Position numbers and translations under genes: made by a program. A stretch of DNA of 64,000 bases from JAAXHH01 sp965225915 (GTDB taxonomy: Bacteria; JAAXHH01), in the NCBI GenBank assembly GCA_965225915.1, contig OZ245326.1, forward strand, positions 3,286,001-3,350,000. The letters are read 5' to 3'. The stretch's first letter is position 1. The number at the start of each line of letters is the position of its first letter. This document shows, in pieces, positions 27,129 to 36,213 of this stretch. The notes beneath the pieces are model-generated. The model had not been told where the DNA came from. It did no database searches and saw nothing but the letters and a program-made list of their open reading frames with translations.

Positions 27129-28205
27129 ATGAACGACTCCGTTCGCATCGGAATGATCGGCGCCGGTCACATCGCCTATGCCCACGCCGAGGCGTGGCGA
27201 AATGAAGCCACACTGACCGCGGTCAGCAGTCGCCGCCCGGGAAGCGCCCTGAAACTGGCGGCACAATTCAACATTCCCCATGTATGCCGAAACACGGACG
27301 AACTGCTGGACCGCGATGACATCGACGCGGTCGGCATCACCACGCCGCACCACCTGCATCATCCGATGGCCATGGAGGCCATGGCGGCCGGCAAGTCCGT
27401 GTTCTGCGAAAAGCCGCTCGCCCTGGACGGGATGCAGGCACGGGAGATGTGGACCGCCGCCGAGCGATTCGATGTAAAAACCGGTGTGCAATCGGGAATT
27501 CGCCTGTTCCCTGCCCTCCGGCTCCTTTTCCGATTACTGCGTGAGGGAAAGGCCGGAAGCATCCACGCCTTCGACGCCCACTGGTCCTTCGACTGGGCCC
27601 GGCAACCGGACTTCCCGCTAACCTGGCGGTTCAAACGGGCCGAGGCGGGAACCGGCGCCCTTGGCGACCTCGGGGTGTACATGATCGATGCGGCCAGATG
27701 GCTGGTCGGCGAGATCTCGCAGGTAAACGCCGAACTGGTACAATTCGTAACGCATCGTCCCCTGCTGACATCAGGAGATCATTTCGGCGAACTGTGCAGG
27801 ATGCATGAAAAAGGTGTGCTGGAGACCTCCCGTCAGACCGGGCGCGTGGAAAACGATGACGTCTGCCAGTTGATGCTGCGGTTTGAAAACGGCGCGTTCG
27901 GGTCGATCCGAGCCAGCAGGTTGCACCAGGAAACGTCCTTGCGCGTCGACTGCGAGCGGACTTCCTATATCTGGCAGATGGACGGTGGCGGACGACTGAT
28001 GGAACGGTCGTCGAAGGCCGCGTACACACCCGCAGAGATCCCCGAAACACCCAGCGATGACACCATCGTCACGACATTTCTGAACAATATCCGAAAGAAT
28101 GAGGCCGCGGCGCCCACCTTTCGGGATGGTCTGGCAGCCCAACTCGTGATCGACGCGGCGGTCCAATCCCACGAAAAGGGCAGGTGGGTCGATGTCGAGC
28201 GATGA
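27129..28205 (+). CDS. Gfo/Idh/MocA family oxidoreductase
   Basis: NAD(P)-dependent dehydrogenase of 358 residues. The Rossmann motif is RIGMIGAGHIAYAHAEAW, the active-site lysine is in VFCEKPLALDG, and GALGDLGVYMIDAARWLVG is the second-domain motif with the conserved Asp and His-type positions. No signal peptide. It lies 21 bases downstream of the oligopeptidase and 48 upstream of mqnB, without clear functional link to either. Confidence 0.92.
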   Translation: MNDSVRIGMIGAGHIAYAHAEAWRNEATLTAVSSRRPGSALKLAAQFNIPHVCRNTDELLDRDDIDAVGITTPHHLHHPMAMEAMAAGKSVFCEKPLALDGMQAREMWTAAERFDVKTGVQSGIRLFPALRLLFRLLREGKAGSIHAFDAHWSFDWARQPDFPLTWRFKRAEAGTGALGDLGVYMIDAARWLVGEISQVNAELVQFVTHRPLLTSGDHFGELCRMHEKGVLETSRQTGRVENDDVCQLMLRFENGAFGSIRASRLHQETSLRVDCERTSYIWQMDGGGRLMERSSKAAYTPAEIPETPSDDTIVTTFLNNIRKNEAAAPTFRDGLAAQLVIDAAVQSHEKGRWVDVER

Positions 28206-28253
28206 AGGACGGCTTCGTGCTTTGCCCAGGCCCGGCCGTTCCGGTGAGTTCCC

Positions 28254-29021
28254 ATGAAACTGGATTTCCTGCTGATATCCGCGACGAAAATGGAACAGGA
28301 ACGGATTCGCGCACGGATGGAGATCTCCGGGTCGGACCATCCCCATGGCCGGCCGTGGCACCACGGCACGTTGTCGGGGAGGAGCGTGCTACTGGTCGAG
28401 GGCGGCGTGGGCCAGGTCAATACGGCGGCGGCCCTGACCCTTGCACTGATCCTCCACCAACCAGTCGTGATCCTGCAATTCGGTGTAGGCGGCGCCTACG
28501 AAAGGTCTGGTATTACTACGGGCGACCTGGCCATCGCCACCGAGGAATGCTACGGCGATACGGGGGTCATGACGCCGGAGGGATGGCTGGACATGGAGCG
28601 GATGGGTTTTCCCATGATCCCCGGCCAGGTCGATTCCCAGGGGAGGACGCTCTGGAAGCCCCTGTACAACAGGATACCCCTCGACTCCACACTGATCGAA
28701 AAGATCCAACAGTCCCTGGAATCCGGGCTGGAAGGGGAAGACGCGCACGGGATTGAGGCCGGTCCATTCGTAACCGTACAGCAATGCAGCGGTATTAAGT
28801 CCCTGGGCGATGAACTGGCGGTCCGTTACGACGGGATCTGCGAGAACATGGAGGGCGCGGCGGCCGCTCATGTTGCCAGGATCAACGAAGTTCCCTTCGT
28901 GGAGATACGCGGCATCAGCAACCGTGTGGTCGACCGGGACCTGTCGCAATGGGATCTTCCCCTGGCGATCCGTCGCTGCCAGCAGGCGGTCGAACTGATC
29001 GTCGAACAAGGGGTTCCATGA
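28254..29021 (+). CDS. mqnB: Futalosine hydrolase
   Basis: Nucleosidase of 255 residues that splits futalosine into hypoxanthine and dehypoxanthinyl futalosine in the alternative menaquinone pathway. Features are the phosphorylase-like N-terminus, VVILQFGVGGAYERSGITTGDLAI, and CENMEGAAAAHVARINEVPF with the ribose-binding ENMEG and the catalytic Asp region RGISNRVVDRD. Its neighbour is mqnD, which strongly supports the call. SD before the ATG is poor. Confidence 0.93.
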   Translation: MKLDFLLISATKMEQERIRARMEISGSDHPHGRPWHHGTLSGRSVLLVEGGVGQVNTAAALTLALILHQPVVILQFGVGGAYERSGITTGDLAIATEECYGDTGVMTPEGWLDMERMGFPMIPGQVDSQGRTLWKPLYNRIPLDSTLIEKIQQSLESGLEGEDAHGIEAGPFVTVQQCSGIKSLGDELAVRYDGICENMEGAAAAHVARINEVPFVEIRGISNRVVDRDLSQWDLPLAIRRCQQAVELIVEQGVP

Positions 29022-29064
29022 TGCGCCGCAAACACACTGGATTCCCATGCAAACAGGTTGGAAC

Positions 29065-29892
29065 ATGAACACCTTGTCCCTGGGGTACTCGCCCTGCCCC
29101 AACGACACGTTTATCTTCTTCGCCATGACCCAGGGTCGTATCCCCGGGTCACCTCCATGCCGGGAAGTGCTGGAGGACATCGAAACCCTGAATACCCTGG
29201 CCATGGAACGTAAGCTGGACCTGACGAAGATCTCCTTCCACGCCCTGGGTTACCTGAGGGACCATTACGTCCTTCTCCGTACCGGTGGCGCCCTGGGCAG
29301 GGGTTGCGGGCCCCTAGTCGTTGCGAGGGAACCGTTGTCTCCGGACGGGCTGAAGGGCAGGAAAATCGCGTTGCCTGGCCGCCTGACCACAGCGGCGCTG
29401 CTGCTCAGGTTGTTCGATCCCGCCTTGGATCAACTGGTCTACCTGCCCTTCGACGAGATCATGCCGGCCTGCAGCCGTGGAGAAGTCGATGCCGGCGTGA
29501 TCATCCACGAAAGCCGGTTCACCTTTGCCGAATACGGACTGTCGAAGGTGATTGACCTCGGAGCCTGGTGGGAGGATGAAACCGGAAATCCCATTCCCCT
29601 CGGCGGTATTCTCGCGAGAAGGGACCTCGGTCAAGCATTGCACGCGCGGCTGGAACGATCGATCCGGTCTAGTATTGAATACGCCTATGCCCATCCAGCG
29701 GAGGCAAGGCCCTACATACGGCGTTACGCACAGGAAATGGATGAATCGGTGATGCAGCAGCACATCGATCTCTATGTCAATCAATACTCATTGCAATACG
29801 GTGAAGACGGCGAAGCGGCGATAGGCGATCTGTACGCCCGGGCCGAGGAATCGGGTATCATACCGGCATCGAAGCATTCCCTTTTCGAATGA
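29065..29892 (+). CDS. mqnD: 1,4-dihydroxy-6-naphthoate synthase
   Basis: Menaquinone-pathway enzyme that makes 1,4-dihydroxy-6-naphthoate from cyclic dehypoxanthinyl futalosine; 275 residues with a periplasmic-binding-protein fold. Family start LSLGYSPCPNDTFIFFAM, then KISFHALGYLRDHYVLLRTG and DAGVIIHESRFTF are diagnostic. The ATG at 29065 gives the standard N-terminus; ATG 29047 would add six residues. It follows mqnB by 43 bases. The other pathway genes (mqnA, mqnC, mqnE) are not in the window. Confidence 0.94.
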   Translation: MNTLSLGYSPCPNDTFIFFAMTQGRIPGSPPCREVLEDIETLNTLAMERKLDLTKISFHALGYLRDHYVLLRTGGALGRGCGPLVVAREPLSPDGLKGRKIALPGRLTTAALLLRLFDPALDQLVYLPFDEIMPACSRGEVDAGVIIHESRFTFAEYGLSKVIDLGAWWEDETGNPIPLGGILARRDLGQALHARLERSIRSSIEYAYAHPAEARPYIRRYAQEMDESVMQQHIDLYVNQYSLQYGEDGEAAIGDLYARAEESGIIPASKHSLFE

Positions 29893-29958
29893 CGGTCTCT
29901 CACGAGTGACGACTCCACGGTAAGCGGTGTAACTACTCAAAGCACAGCGAGGTTAAAT

Positions 29959-30771
29959 ATGCGTATACTGATCTTGACGGACATGGAAGGGGTAAGCGGC
30001 ATAGTGGCCTGGGACCAGGTGACGGGCGGAAAGCCCATGTACGAGGAGGGCCGTCGGCTGTATACCGAGGAGATCAACGCCGCCGTACGGGGTGCCCGTG
30101 CCGCGGGGGCCGAGGAGATCGTGGTGGTCGACTGCCACGGCGCTGGTGGAGACTGGACTTTCAACTCGTTGATACCCGAGTTGCTCGACCCCGGCTGCGA
30201 ATGGGTCGCCCGGCATCCGTGGTCGCGTTACACGGAAATGTTCGAGACGGGCTGCGACGCCGCGGTATTCATCGGTATGCACGCCCGGGCGAACACGCCG
30301 GACGGGGTGATGTGCCATACGATTTCCACCACGGGTTGGCGCAGCCTGCGATTCAATGACGACCTGGTGGGCGAAGTCGGCATCAACGCGGCGCTCTGCG
30401 GTCACTATGGCTGTCCCGTGCTGATGGTCACCGGCGACGAGGCCGTATGCCGAGAATCCCGGGAGCTCCTGGGAGAAAACCTGCCGATCGTGGCCGTCAA
30501 ACGGGGTCTTTCGCGATATTCGGCCAGGCAGATTCCACCCGTTAAGGCAAGAAAGATGATCGAGGAGGGCACGCGGCGGGCTCTACAGGAAGTACCGGAC
30601 ATCAAACCCTACGTGCCGACGGCGCCCACGAAGATCACCATTGAACTGGACACCGTGGATAACGCGGCACACTACAAGGGCAGACCGGGTGTTACATTTC
30701 CCGATTCCCTGAACGTCCTCAGCGAAGGCAGGGACTGGATGGAAGCCTGGAACCAAATCTGGCATTGGTAG
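29959..30771 (+). CDS. M55-family D-aminopeptidase (DppA type)
   Basis: Zinc D-aminopeptidase of 270 residues, acting on D-amino-acid peptides such as D-Ala-D-Ala. The metal set of the family is in place: D8 and E10 in LTDMEG, H60 in VVDCHGAGG, H108 in FIGMHAR and E139 in LVGEVGIN. GAGG precedes the ATG at good distance. The DppA relative in Bacillus sits beside a dipeptide importer; here the ABC genes are some distance away. Confidence 0.93.
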   Translation: MRILILTDMEGVSGIVAWDQVTGGKPMYEEGRRLYTEEINAAVRGARAAGAEEIVVVDCHGAGGDWTFNSLIPELLDPGCEWVARHPWSRYTEMFETGCDAAVFIGMHARANTPDGVMCHTISTTGWRSLRFNDDLVGEVGINAALCGHYGCPVLMVTGDEAVCRESRELLGENLPIVAVKRGLSRYSARQIPPVKARKMIEEGTRRALQEVPDIKPYVPTAPTKITIELDTVDNAAHYKGRPGVTFPDSLNVLSEGRDWMEAWNQIWHW

Positions 30772-30844
30772 AATGCGGCTGCCGTTTCGGTTTTTGGACA
30801 GACCTCATCCGAGCAAGCGATATTCGAACATTGTCCCGGTCTAA

Positions 30845-31663
30845 CTAAATGCGGTCCATCAGGTTCCGGATGAAGCGCAGGTCCGTCCGGGCGAGATCGA
30901 CGACCGAATCCACGGGCTCTCCCCCGTACTCGCTGTGCATGCTGACGGGCCCATCGAATCCCTGGGCCTTCAGTGTGGCCAGCACAGTGGTCCAGTCCCC
31001 GAAGCCCGTGCCCAGCCGGACCACGTCAACCCCCCACTGTCTCTGGCCGTCCCGCACGTTGGGCACTTTCACCAGGTCCTTGAAGGACATGACGGCCAGG
31101 TATTCCCTGACGATATTGAGGGCCATGTCGATCGGCTCTCCGCAGATGGACAAGTGTCCAACGTCCGAGAACACGCCTACGTGCTCAGGGTCGAATCCCT
31201 TGACCACGTGCATGACGGAAGACGAATTCAGGCCCATGGAGTGGCCGGAATGGTTGTGCACGACCGTTTTGACACCCGTTTTTTCCGATAGGCGCTGGAA
31301 ACCGTCCAGTTCCTTGCGCACCCGGTCCAGTTCGGCCCAGTAGTCCGTTCCCGGCGACCAGTGCCAATATCCCAGCTTGATGTGTTTCACCCCGTTTTCC
31401 CCACAGGCCTGGTAGTATCTTTCCACGTAATCGAGGTCGGTCGTGTTGAAATCCCCCGGCGCGGTGACGAGGGGTATGGTCAATCCTTCGCCGGACAGTA
31501 CGCTTACGGCTTCCGGCAGCGCCCGGTGTATGTTTTCCGGGTTCACGGGATATCCCTCGCGCACGCAGAGATCGGCGCCGGATACGCCTACGCTGTTCAA
31601 AGCCCCGGCGATTTCCTGCAGCGAGAGTCCCTCGAGATGCTTGGTGAACATGATGAACTTCAT
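30845..31663 (-). CDS. Sugar phosphate isomerase/epimerase family TIM-barrel protein
   Basis: Xylose-isomerase-like TIM barrel of 272 residues. Likely metal ligands lie in TVVHNHSGHS, VGVFSDVGHLSICGE and the late segment SMHSEYGGEP. GGAGG precedes the ATG. It follows the DUF6785-like membrane protein gene by 134 bases on the same strand, a pairing that recurs at 60099-62981. The substrate is probably a keto-sugar or polyol derivative; the exact reaction is unknown. Confidence 0.88.
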   Translation of the reverse strand: MKFIMFTKHLEGLSLQEIAGALNSVGVSGADLCVREGYPVNPENIHRALPEAVSVLSGEGLTIPLVTAPGDFNTTDLDYVERYYQACGENGVKHIKLGYWHWSPGTDYWAELDRVRKELDGFQRLSEKTGVKTVVHNHSGHSMGLNSSSVMHVVKGFDPEHVGVFSDVGHLSICGEPIDMALNIVREYLAVMSFKDLVKVPNVRDGQRQWGVDVVRLGTGFGDWTTVLATLKAQGFDGPVSMHSEYGGEPVDSVVDLARTDLRFIRNLMDRI

Positions 31664-31797
31664 ACGTCAAATCCTCCATGAAAAAACCTGCAGGTTATGC
31701 GCGATTCCAGGTAGAGACCACGCTACACGGTAAGATAGAGCTTGTAAGACAAACCTCATAGGGACGAAAGACAGACCCTATTGGACTTGCCGCAGAT

Positions 31798-33780
31798 TCA
31801 ATAGGACTCCCAGCGATGCGGCCGGTCCGGGAACCAGGTCAGGTCGATTCCCATGGCGACGAGTTGCCAGAAGAGATAGGCTAGCAGGATACCGATAAAC
31901 ATCCGGCGGACCTTCTGGTAAAGCGCCGGACCGCCGATGCGGAACACGATGGTCTGGACCATCCAGGCCATGAAGATCGGGAAAAAAGCGGTTTGAACCG
32001 GGGCGGACATGACGACCACCATGCCAATGGGATGAAGGGGCCACCACGGCAGGAGAAAACGCCCCGCCAGGAGCACGATCATCATCACGACACCGCTTCC
32101 GAAAAACAGGATCTCGAGATCGCTGATCCGGGTCGCGTTGTTGACCCAGGTCACGATCATGTTGTAGAAGTTGATGCCTCGATCTGTGCCCAGGTCGGTC
32201 CGCAGGTTCTGGGCGCCGAAGGTGTTTCCGGCGTAAATGACGTATCCGATGGACGCTACGGCACTCAGGCAGAACGCGGCGGCCACGCTAGCGAAGAGGT
32301 GCCTTGCGGGGAGTCCGCGACGAACCCTGGTTACCGGGTCGTGATTGGCCCGCGGCTGGAGGCGTTGACGCCACTGGGATTTCAGCCAGGCAACGTGGGA
32401 AGTTCCGATCATCGTAAAGGTACGCCAGTTGCGCGCGAACCCGTTGGCCATGCCCAGCGCGGTCAAATCACCGTGGCTGATCTGGGACGAACCGACGATG
32501 GCGATCGAGAACTGGTGGCTGTTGATGGGCAGGTCGAGCGTTACCATGCCCGTTTCCGCCACCACGCGCGCCAGTGCGATGTAGAAGATGAAGAGAAGCG
32601 TGATGAACAGCGCCATGATCGGCAGGGACAGTCCGGCAGCGTACAGCCAGCATACAATAAAGAGCAGACCAAGCAGGAATCCGAAGACGGCGGTGCGGTA
32701 GGAGAACAGTTCCTCGTCGTCATCCAGCTTACCGGTCCGGCCCAGGGCGTGACGCCATACTTCCCTGAGATGCCTTCGAGCCATCCACAGGCCAAAGAGG
32801 ACGAAGGTGACCAGGCCGGCGATGGATTGAATGCCGGCCAGGCCGCCGTGGATGATGGTTCCGGAGGTGGATCCGATGCCGACCACGTTGAGCGCGCCTT
32901 GCTGCAGCACGTAGAAGATCAGAAAAAGCCACATGCTGAGCAAAACGTCCCGGTTGACGAAGATCAACAGACAGAAAACGAATACGTTCATGCGGAAAAT
33001 GAGCGGAGGAAAGGCGGGGTCGAGAGTCAGGAGCTGGGAATGTTCCGCCATGATCGGGATCGGGGGCCATGGGCCCCAGAAAGAAACGATGTTCCAGGCC
33101 ATGACGATCGACATGACCGCCGCGCCGGTCACGGTCCAGCGGCTGATATCCTCCCCCTTGCCTGTGCCCAGCGAGATCAGGTGCAGGCCGACTTCTCCGA
33201 GGGGAAACTGGAGGCGTTCGTGTTCGACCCACTGCTTTCTGAGCATGACGACGATGCACGCGCCCACGAAGAGCAGGACGAGAATGAAGGAACCCCACCA
33301 GAACAGGGGAGACAGCCACGCGCCCCAGGGGATCGACTGGCCGGACTGGAGTCCCTCGTAGAATACCCTTGCCGCCGTCCGGTCGCTGAGGACCAGCCAG
33401 TCGGGCAAATGGGGGAAGAAGATCAATTCCCAACTGTTTTCCGGGGACGCGAAGTAAAACGGCGCGGTGATCACGGTGAGCAGGTACTTCGTCATGGCCT
33501 GGTCGGGCACTGTGGATGCGATCCACCCCATGGCGAAGATGACGATCATTTCGTAGAAGGAAAGCGCCGAAGCGGGCCGGTATCTCGCGACCAGGGCATT
33601 GGGAAGCAGAACGCAGAACAGGAAGGGGAAGAGGAACACCGGGGGAAGATGGGTTGCCGCGGGTTCATATCCGATCCGGTTGGCGCTGTATTCACCCGTA
33701 AAGCCAATGAATACAGATAGCGCGGCTCCGATGAGGACCGCCCTGAGAGACCGGATATATTGGAAAACGATCGTCGGCAT
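31798..33780 (-). CDS. Multipass membrane protein, DUF6785/DUF6784-like
   Basis: Inner-membrane protein of 660 residues with more than ten hydrophobic spans. I believe it belongs to the DUF6785/DUF6784 pair of domains, whose members look like transporters. It shares many blocks with the protein at 60099: RKQWVEHERLQFPLGEV near 180, RVVAETGMVTLDLPINS in the middle, RNWRTFTMIGTSH, and near the C-terminus LPWWPLHPIGM followed by RIGGPALYQKVRRMFIGIL. The ATG at 33780 has AGGA eight bases upstream. It lies between an NhaC-type gene and a sugar isomerase. A transport role for a sugar or polyol is inferred only from context. Confidence 0.75.
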   Translation of the reverse strand: MPTIVFQYIRSLRAVLIGAALSVFIGFTGEYSANRIGYEPAATHLPPVFLFPFLFCVLLPNALVARYRPASALSFYEMIVIFAMGWIASTVPDQAMTKYLLTVITAPFYFASPENSWELIFFPHLPDWLVLSDRTAARVFYEGLQSGQSIPWGAWLSPLFWWGSFILVLLFVGACIVVMLRKQWVEHERLQFPLGEVGLHLISLGTGKGEDISRWTVTGAAVMSIVMAWNIVSFWGPWPPIPIMAEHSQLLTLDPAFPPLIFRMNVFVFCLLIFVNRDVLLSMWLFLIFYVLQQGALNVVGIGSTSGTIIHGGLAGIQSIAGLVTFVLFGLWMARRHLREVWRHALGRTGKLDDDEELFSYRTAVFGFLLGLLFIVCWLYAAGLSLPIMALFITLLFIFYIALARVVAETGMVTLDLPINSHQFSIAIVGSSQISHGDLTALGMANGFARNWRTFTMIGTSHVAWLKSQWRQRLQPRANHDPVTRVRRGLPARHLFASVAAAFCLSAVASIGYVIYAGNTFGAQNLRTDLGTDRGINFYNMIVTWVNNATRISDLEILFFGSGVVMMIVLLAGRFLLPWWPLHPIGMVVVMSAPVQTAFFPIFMAWMVQTIVFRIGGPALYQKVRRMFIGILLAYLFWQLVAMGIDLTWFPDRPHRWESY

Positions 33781-33801
33781 CAATCGATTCCTGAAACGGA
33801 A

Positions 33802-35209
33802 TCAGGCCCACACGGTCAGGCCCATGACGAGGTAGATAAAACCTGTCAGCACAGCGGCAATCAGCGCGTAAGGAATCTGTGTCCTGACATGGTCTATGTG
33901 ATCCGACGCCGCGCCCGTCGAGGCGAGAATGGAGGTGTCGGAGAGCGGTGAACAGTGATCACCGAAGACGCCGCCCCCGGCCACGGCCGCGATGGTCGCG
34001 TATACCAGGTCGGTCAGGACGTCCCCTGAATAGCTCAGGGCCACGGGTACGGCGATCGGCATCATGATGGCGAAGGTACCCCAGGAAGTGCCCGTGGAAA
34101 AGGCCATTACGGCCGCCAGAAGATAGGTACACAGAGGCAGCATGGACGGGGTGAGGAAATCACGGGATACGAATACCATGTAGTTGGCCGTACCCATGTC
34201 TTTGCTTAGCTGGTTGATAGTATAGGCGAAGGCCAGGATCATGATGGCCGGCATGATGCCCTTGATGCCCGTCATTGCCGTGTCCATGATGTCGTCCAAC
34301 CGAATACCCTGGATGCGTATAGATATGCCGAGGAAGATCACGACAGCGAGGTAGGCTTCCAGCGTCTTGGCGGACCCTGTTAGTATAAAAGATCCCACGA
34401 CGATGACGATGATCAAGATGACCGGCAGGAAGAAGTTCAGAAACAGATGGGGCCTTATTCCCGGGAACATGGGGGTATCGGTCAGTTCCCGCCCGATGAG
34501 CGGCACGGCGGCCGTCCCCGAGTACCTTGCCTTCGTCCATCGCTCTGCGTTCCGCTTTTTTCATGGGTCCGAATTCGGGGATCAGTCCGGCGCCGAACAA
34601 CCCGACCAGCAGTACCGCTGACACGGCGTAGAAATTGTAGGGAATGGACCGGATAAACACGTTCATGGCGTCGCCGGCATCCATGATGGGACCCATTCCG
34701 ATGGTAAGTCCCGAGATGTAGATCGCCCAGCCCGTGACAGGCATGATAACCGAGACCGGGGCCGAGGTGGAGTCGGCGATATAGGCCAGCTTCTCCCTCG
34801 AGATCCGGGCCTTGTCGGCCAGGCTTCTCATCGTGGTGCCAACGAAGAGCGGGCTGAAATAGTCGCTGAAGAAGACGAACATGCCCAGGACCCACGTCCA
34901 CAGTTGAACGCCCTTTCGGGACAGCCGCCGGTACGCCACGAACTGGGTAAAGGCCTGGATGGCGCCGGTTCTAATGAAGAAGGCGATCAGTATGCCGATG
35001 CAGATCTCGAGGAGGAATACCCAGGAAAAGCTGGTATTTCCCAGGGCGTTGATCATCAGTTGGGAAAAGCCCAGGGGACCCTGTCCCGAGATCAGGACGC
35101 CAACCAGGCACGCCACCGCCAGGGAATAGATGGCGTTCCGGGTTGCGAAGGCCAAGACGATGGCCAGTACCGGAGGCAGGATGGAGAGTACGCCGAGATC
35201 ATTTTCCAT
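33802..35209 (-). pseudogene. NhaC-type Na+/H+ antiporter, interrupted by a frameshift
   Basis: Two overlapping reading frames encode one NhaC-family protein. The N-terminal part covers LGVLSILPPVLAIVLAFATR, SDYFSPLFVGTTMRSLADK and ADSTSAPVSVIMPVTGWAIY, up to MDEGKVLG. The C-terminal part begins with VPLIGREL and continues with TGTSWGTFAIMMPIAVPVAL and GGGVFGDHCSPLSDTSIL. Removing one base from the CCCC run at 34516-34519 (GGGG on the coding strand) joins them into about 468 residues, the usual size. No sequence is lost, so a sequencing error or a very recent mutation is likely. The ATG at 35209 is preferred; a GTG at 35245 is possible. Confidence 0.85.
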
Positions 35210-35389
35210 GGGGTGTCCAGGTTCGAAAGCTCGTTCGGAACTCACCTAAGAAACATCTATTCAGTCCGTCAGGCAACACGATATATTGATCCCGGTGAAT
35301 ACTAGCATGGATACAGGACGGGGTATTTGGAGTCCTCTTAAGCACCGATCCTCATGATACCGTGTAGAATATCCATAAGGGTCCGTATC

Positions 35390-36187
35390 ATGGAACGGCT
35401 CAGCTTCATATTTATCGAACCGCCGTCGCGGTGGGGCGGGAGTATTGACGATATCTTCCGTTTCATTCGATCCAGCGGGTATGCCGGCGTGGAACTCAAC
35501 CTCACCACGGAACTGCTCGGCCGCCTGGATGAGATCGAAAACGCCGCCCGTGAAAACAATCTGCGGATTGTTTCGCTCCTCACGGGCGCGGCTTACGAGG
35601 AAGGACTCTGCCTCAGCGCCCCGGACGAATCCGTTCGCGAACGGACCGTCGCGCGCCTGCTGGAAAACCTGGAAACCGCGGACCGGTTCAACGCCATCCT
35701 GGTGATCGGTCTGTTGCAGGGTTTGCGTTCCGATGAACCGGATCCCGCAATTGCCAACCACCGGATTGTTTCCAGCCTACTACCCGTGGGACGGGAAGCC
35801 GAGGCGAGGGGCATCGACATCGTGATCGAGCCGGTAAACCATCTGCAGGTAGGGTTCAACCACAGCGTGGGGGAAGTCCGAGACCTGATCCGGGCCGTCG
35901 GATCGAGCGCCTTACGTCCCATGGTCGATACGATTCACATGCATATCGAAGAGACCTCGCTCATTCAGCCCATCTACGACTGCGGAACGGATCTAAGGCA
36001 CGTGCATCTCTGCGAAAGCCACGGGGGACTGCCGGGTACCGGCCGTATAGACTTCGCGGGTGTCCTCGATGCCCTGGAACGCATCGGGTATCCACATTTC
36101 GCTTCGGTGAAGGTCTATCGAAAGGCCGGAATACGTAACGCCGTAGAGAAGAGCGTGGCTTTTTTCCGAGGATTGCGGTCCGGGTAA
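35390..36187 (+). CDS. Sugar phosphate isomerase/epimerase family TIM-barrel protein
   Basis: Protein of 265 residues related to hydroxypyruvate isomerase, L-ribulose-5-phosphate 3-epimerase and xylose isomerase. Metal-binding positions are visible in DIVIEPVNHL (Glu), PMVDTIHMHIEE (Asp, His) and RHVHLCESHGG (His), with the late Glu position replaced by ASVKVY. The ATG at 35390 (MERLSFIF) is chosen over an earlier in-frame ATG at 35354. Convergent with the Gfo/Idh gene, 26 bases apart; both could act on the same carbohydrate. Confidence 0.87.
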   Translation: MERLSFIFIEPPSRWGGSIDDIFRFIRSSGYAGVELNLTTELLGRLDEIENAARENNLRIVSLLTGAAYEEGLCLSAPDESVRERTVARLLENLETADRFNAILVIGLLQGLRSDEPDPAIANHRIVSSLLPVGREAEARGIDIVIEPVNHLQVGFNHSVGEVRDLIRAVGSSALRPMVDTIHMHIEETSLIQPIYDCGTDLRHVHLCESHGGLPGTGRIDFAGVLDALERIGYPHFASVKVYRKAGIRNAVEKSVAFFRGLRSG

Positions 36188-36213
36188 GCCGTCCGTGTCA
36201 GAGGGACGAGCCG

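Noticed and set aside
31685..31696. Perfect 12-bp palindrome AACCTGCAGGTT upstream of the isomerase gene
   Set aside because: A single short palindrome without a second copy or promoter nearby; not enough to call an operator.
31758..31781. ATAGGG/CCCTAT inverted repeat as terminator
   Set aside because: Only six base pairs, a 12-base loop and no T-run on either strand.
31993..33720. 575-codon open frame on the plus strand
   Set aside because: Asp/Glu/His-rich low-sense translation, antisense to the DUF6785-like protein; a shadow of it.
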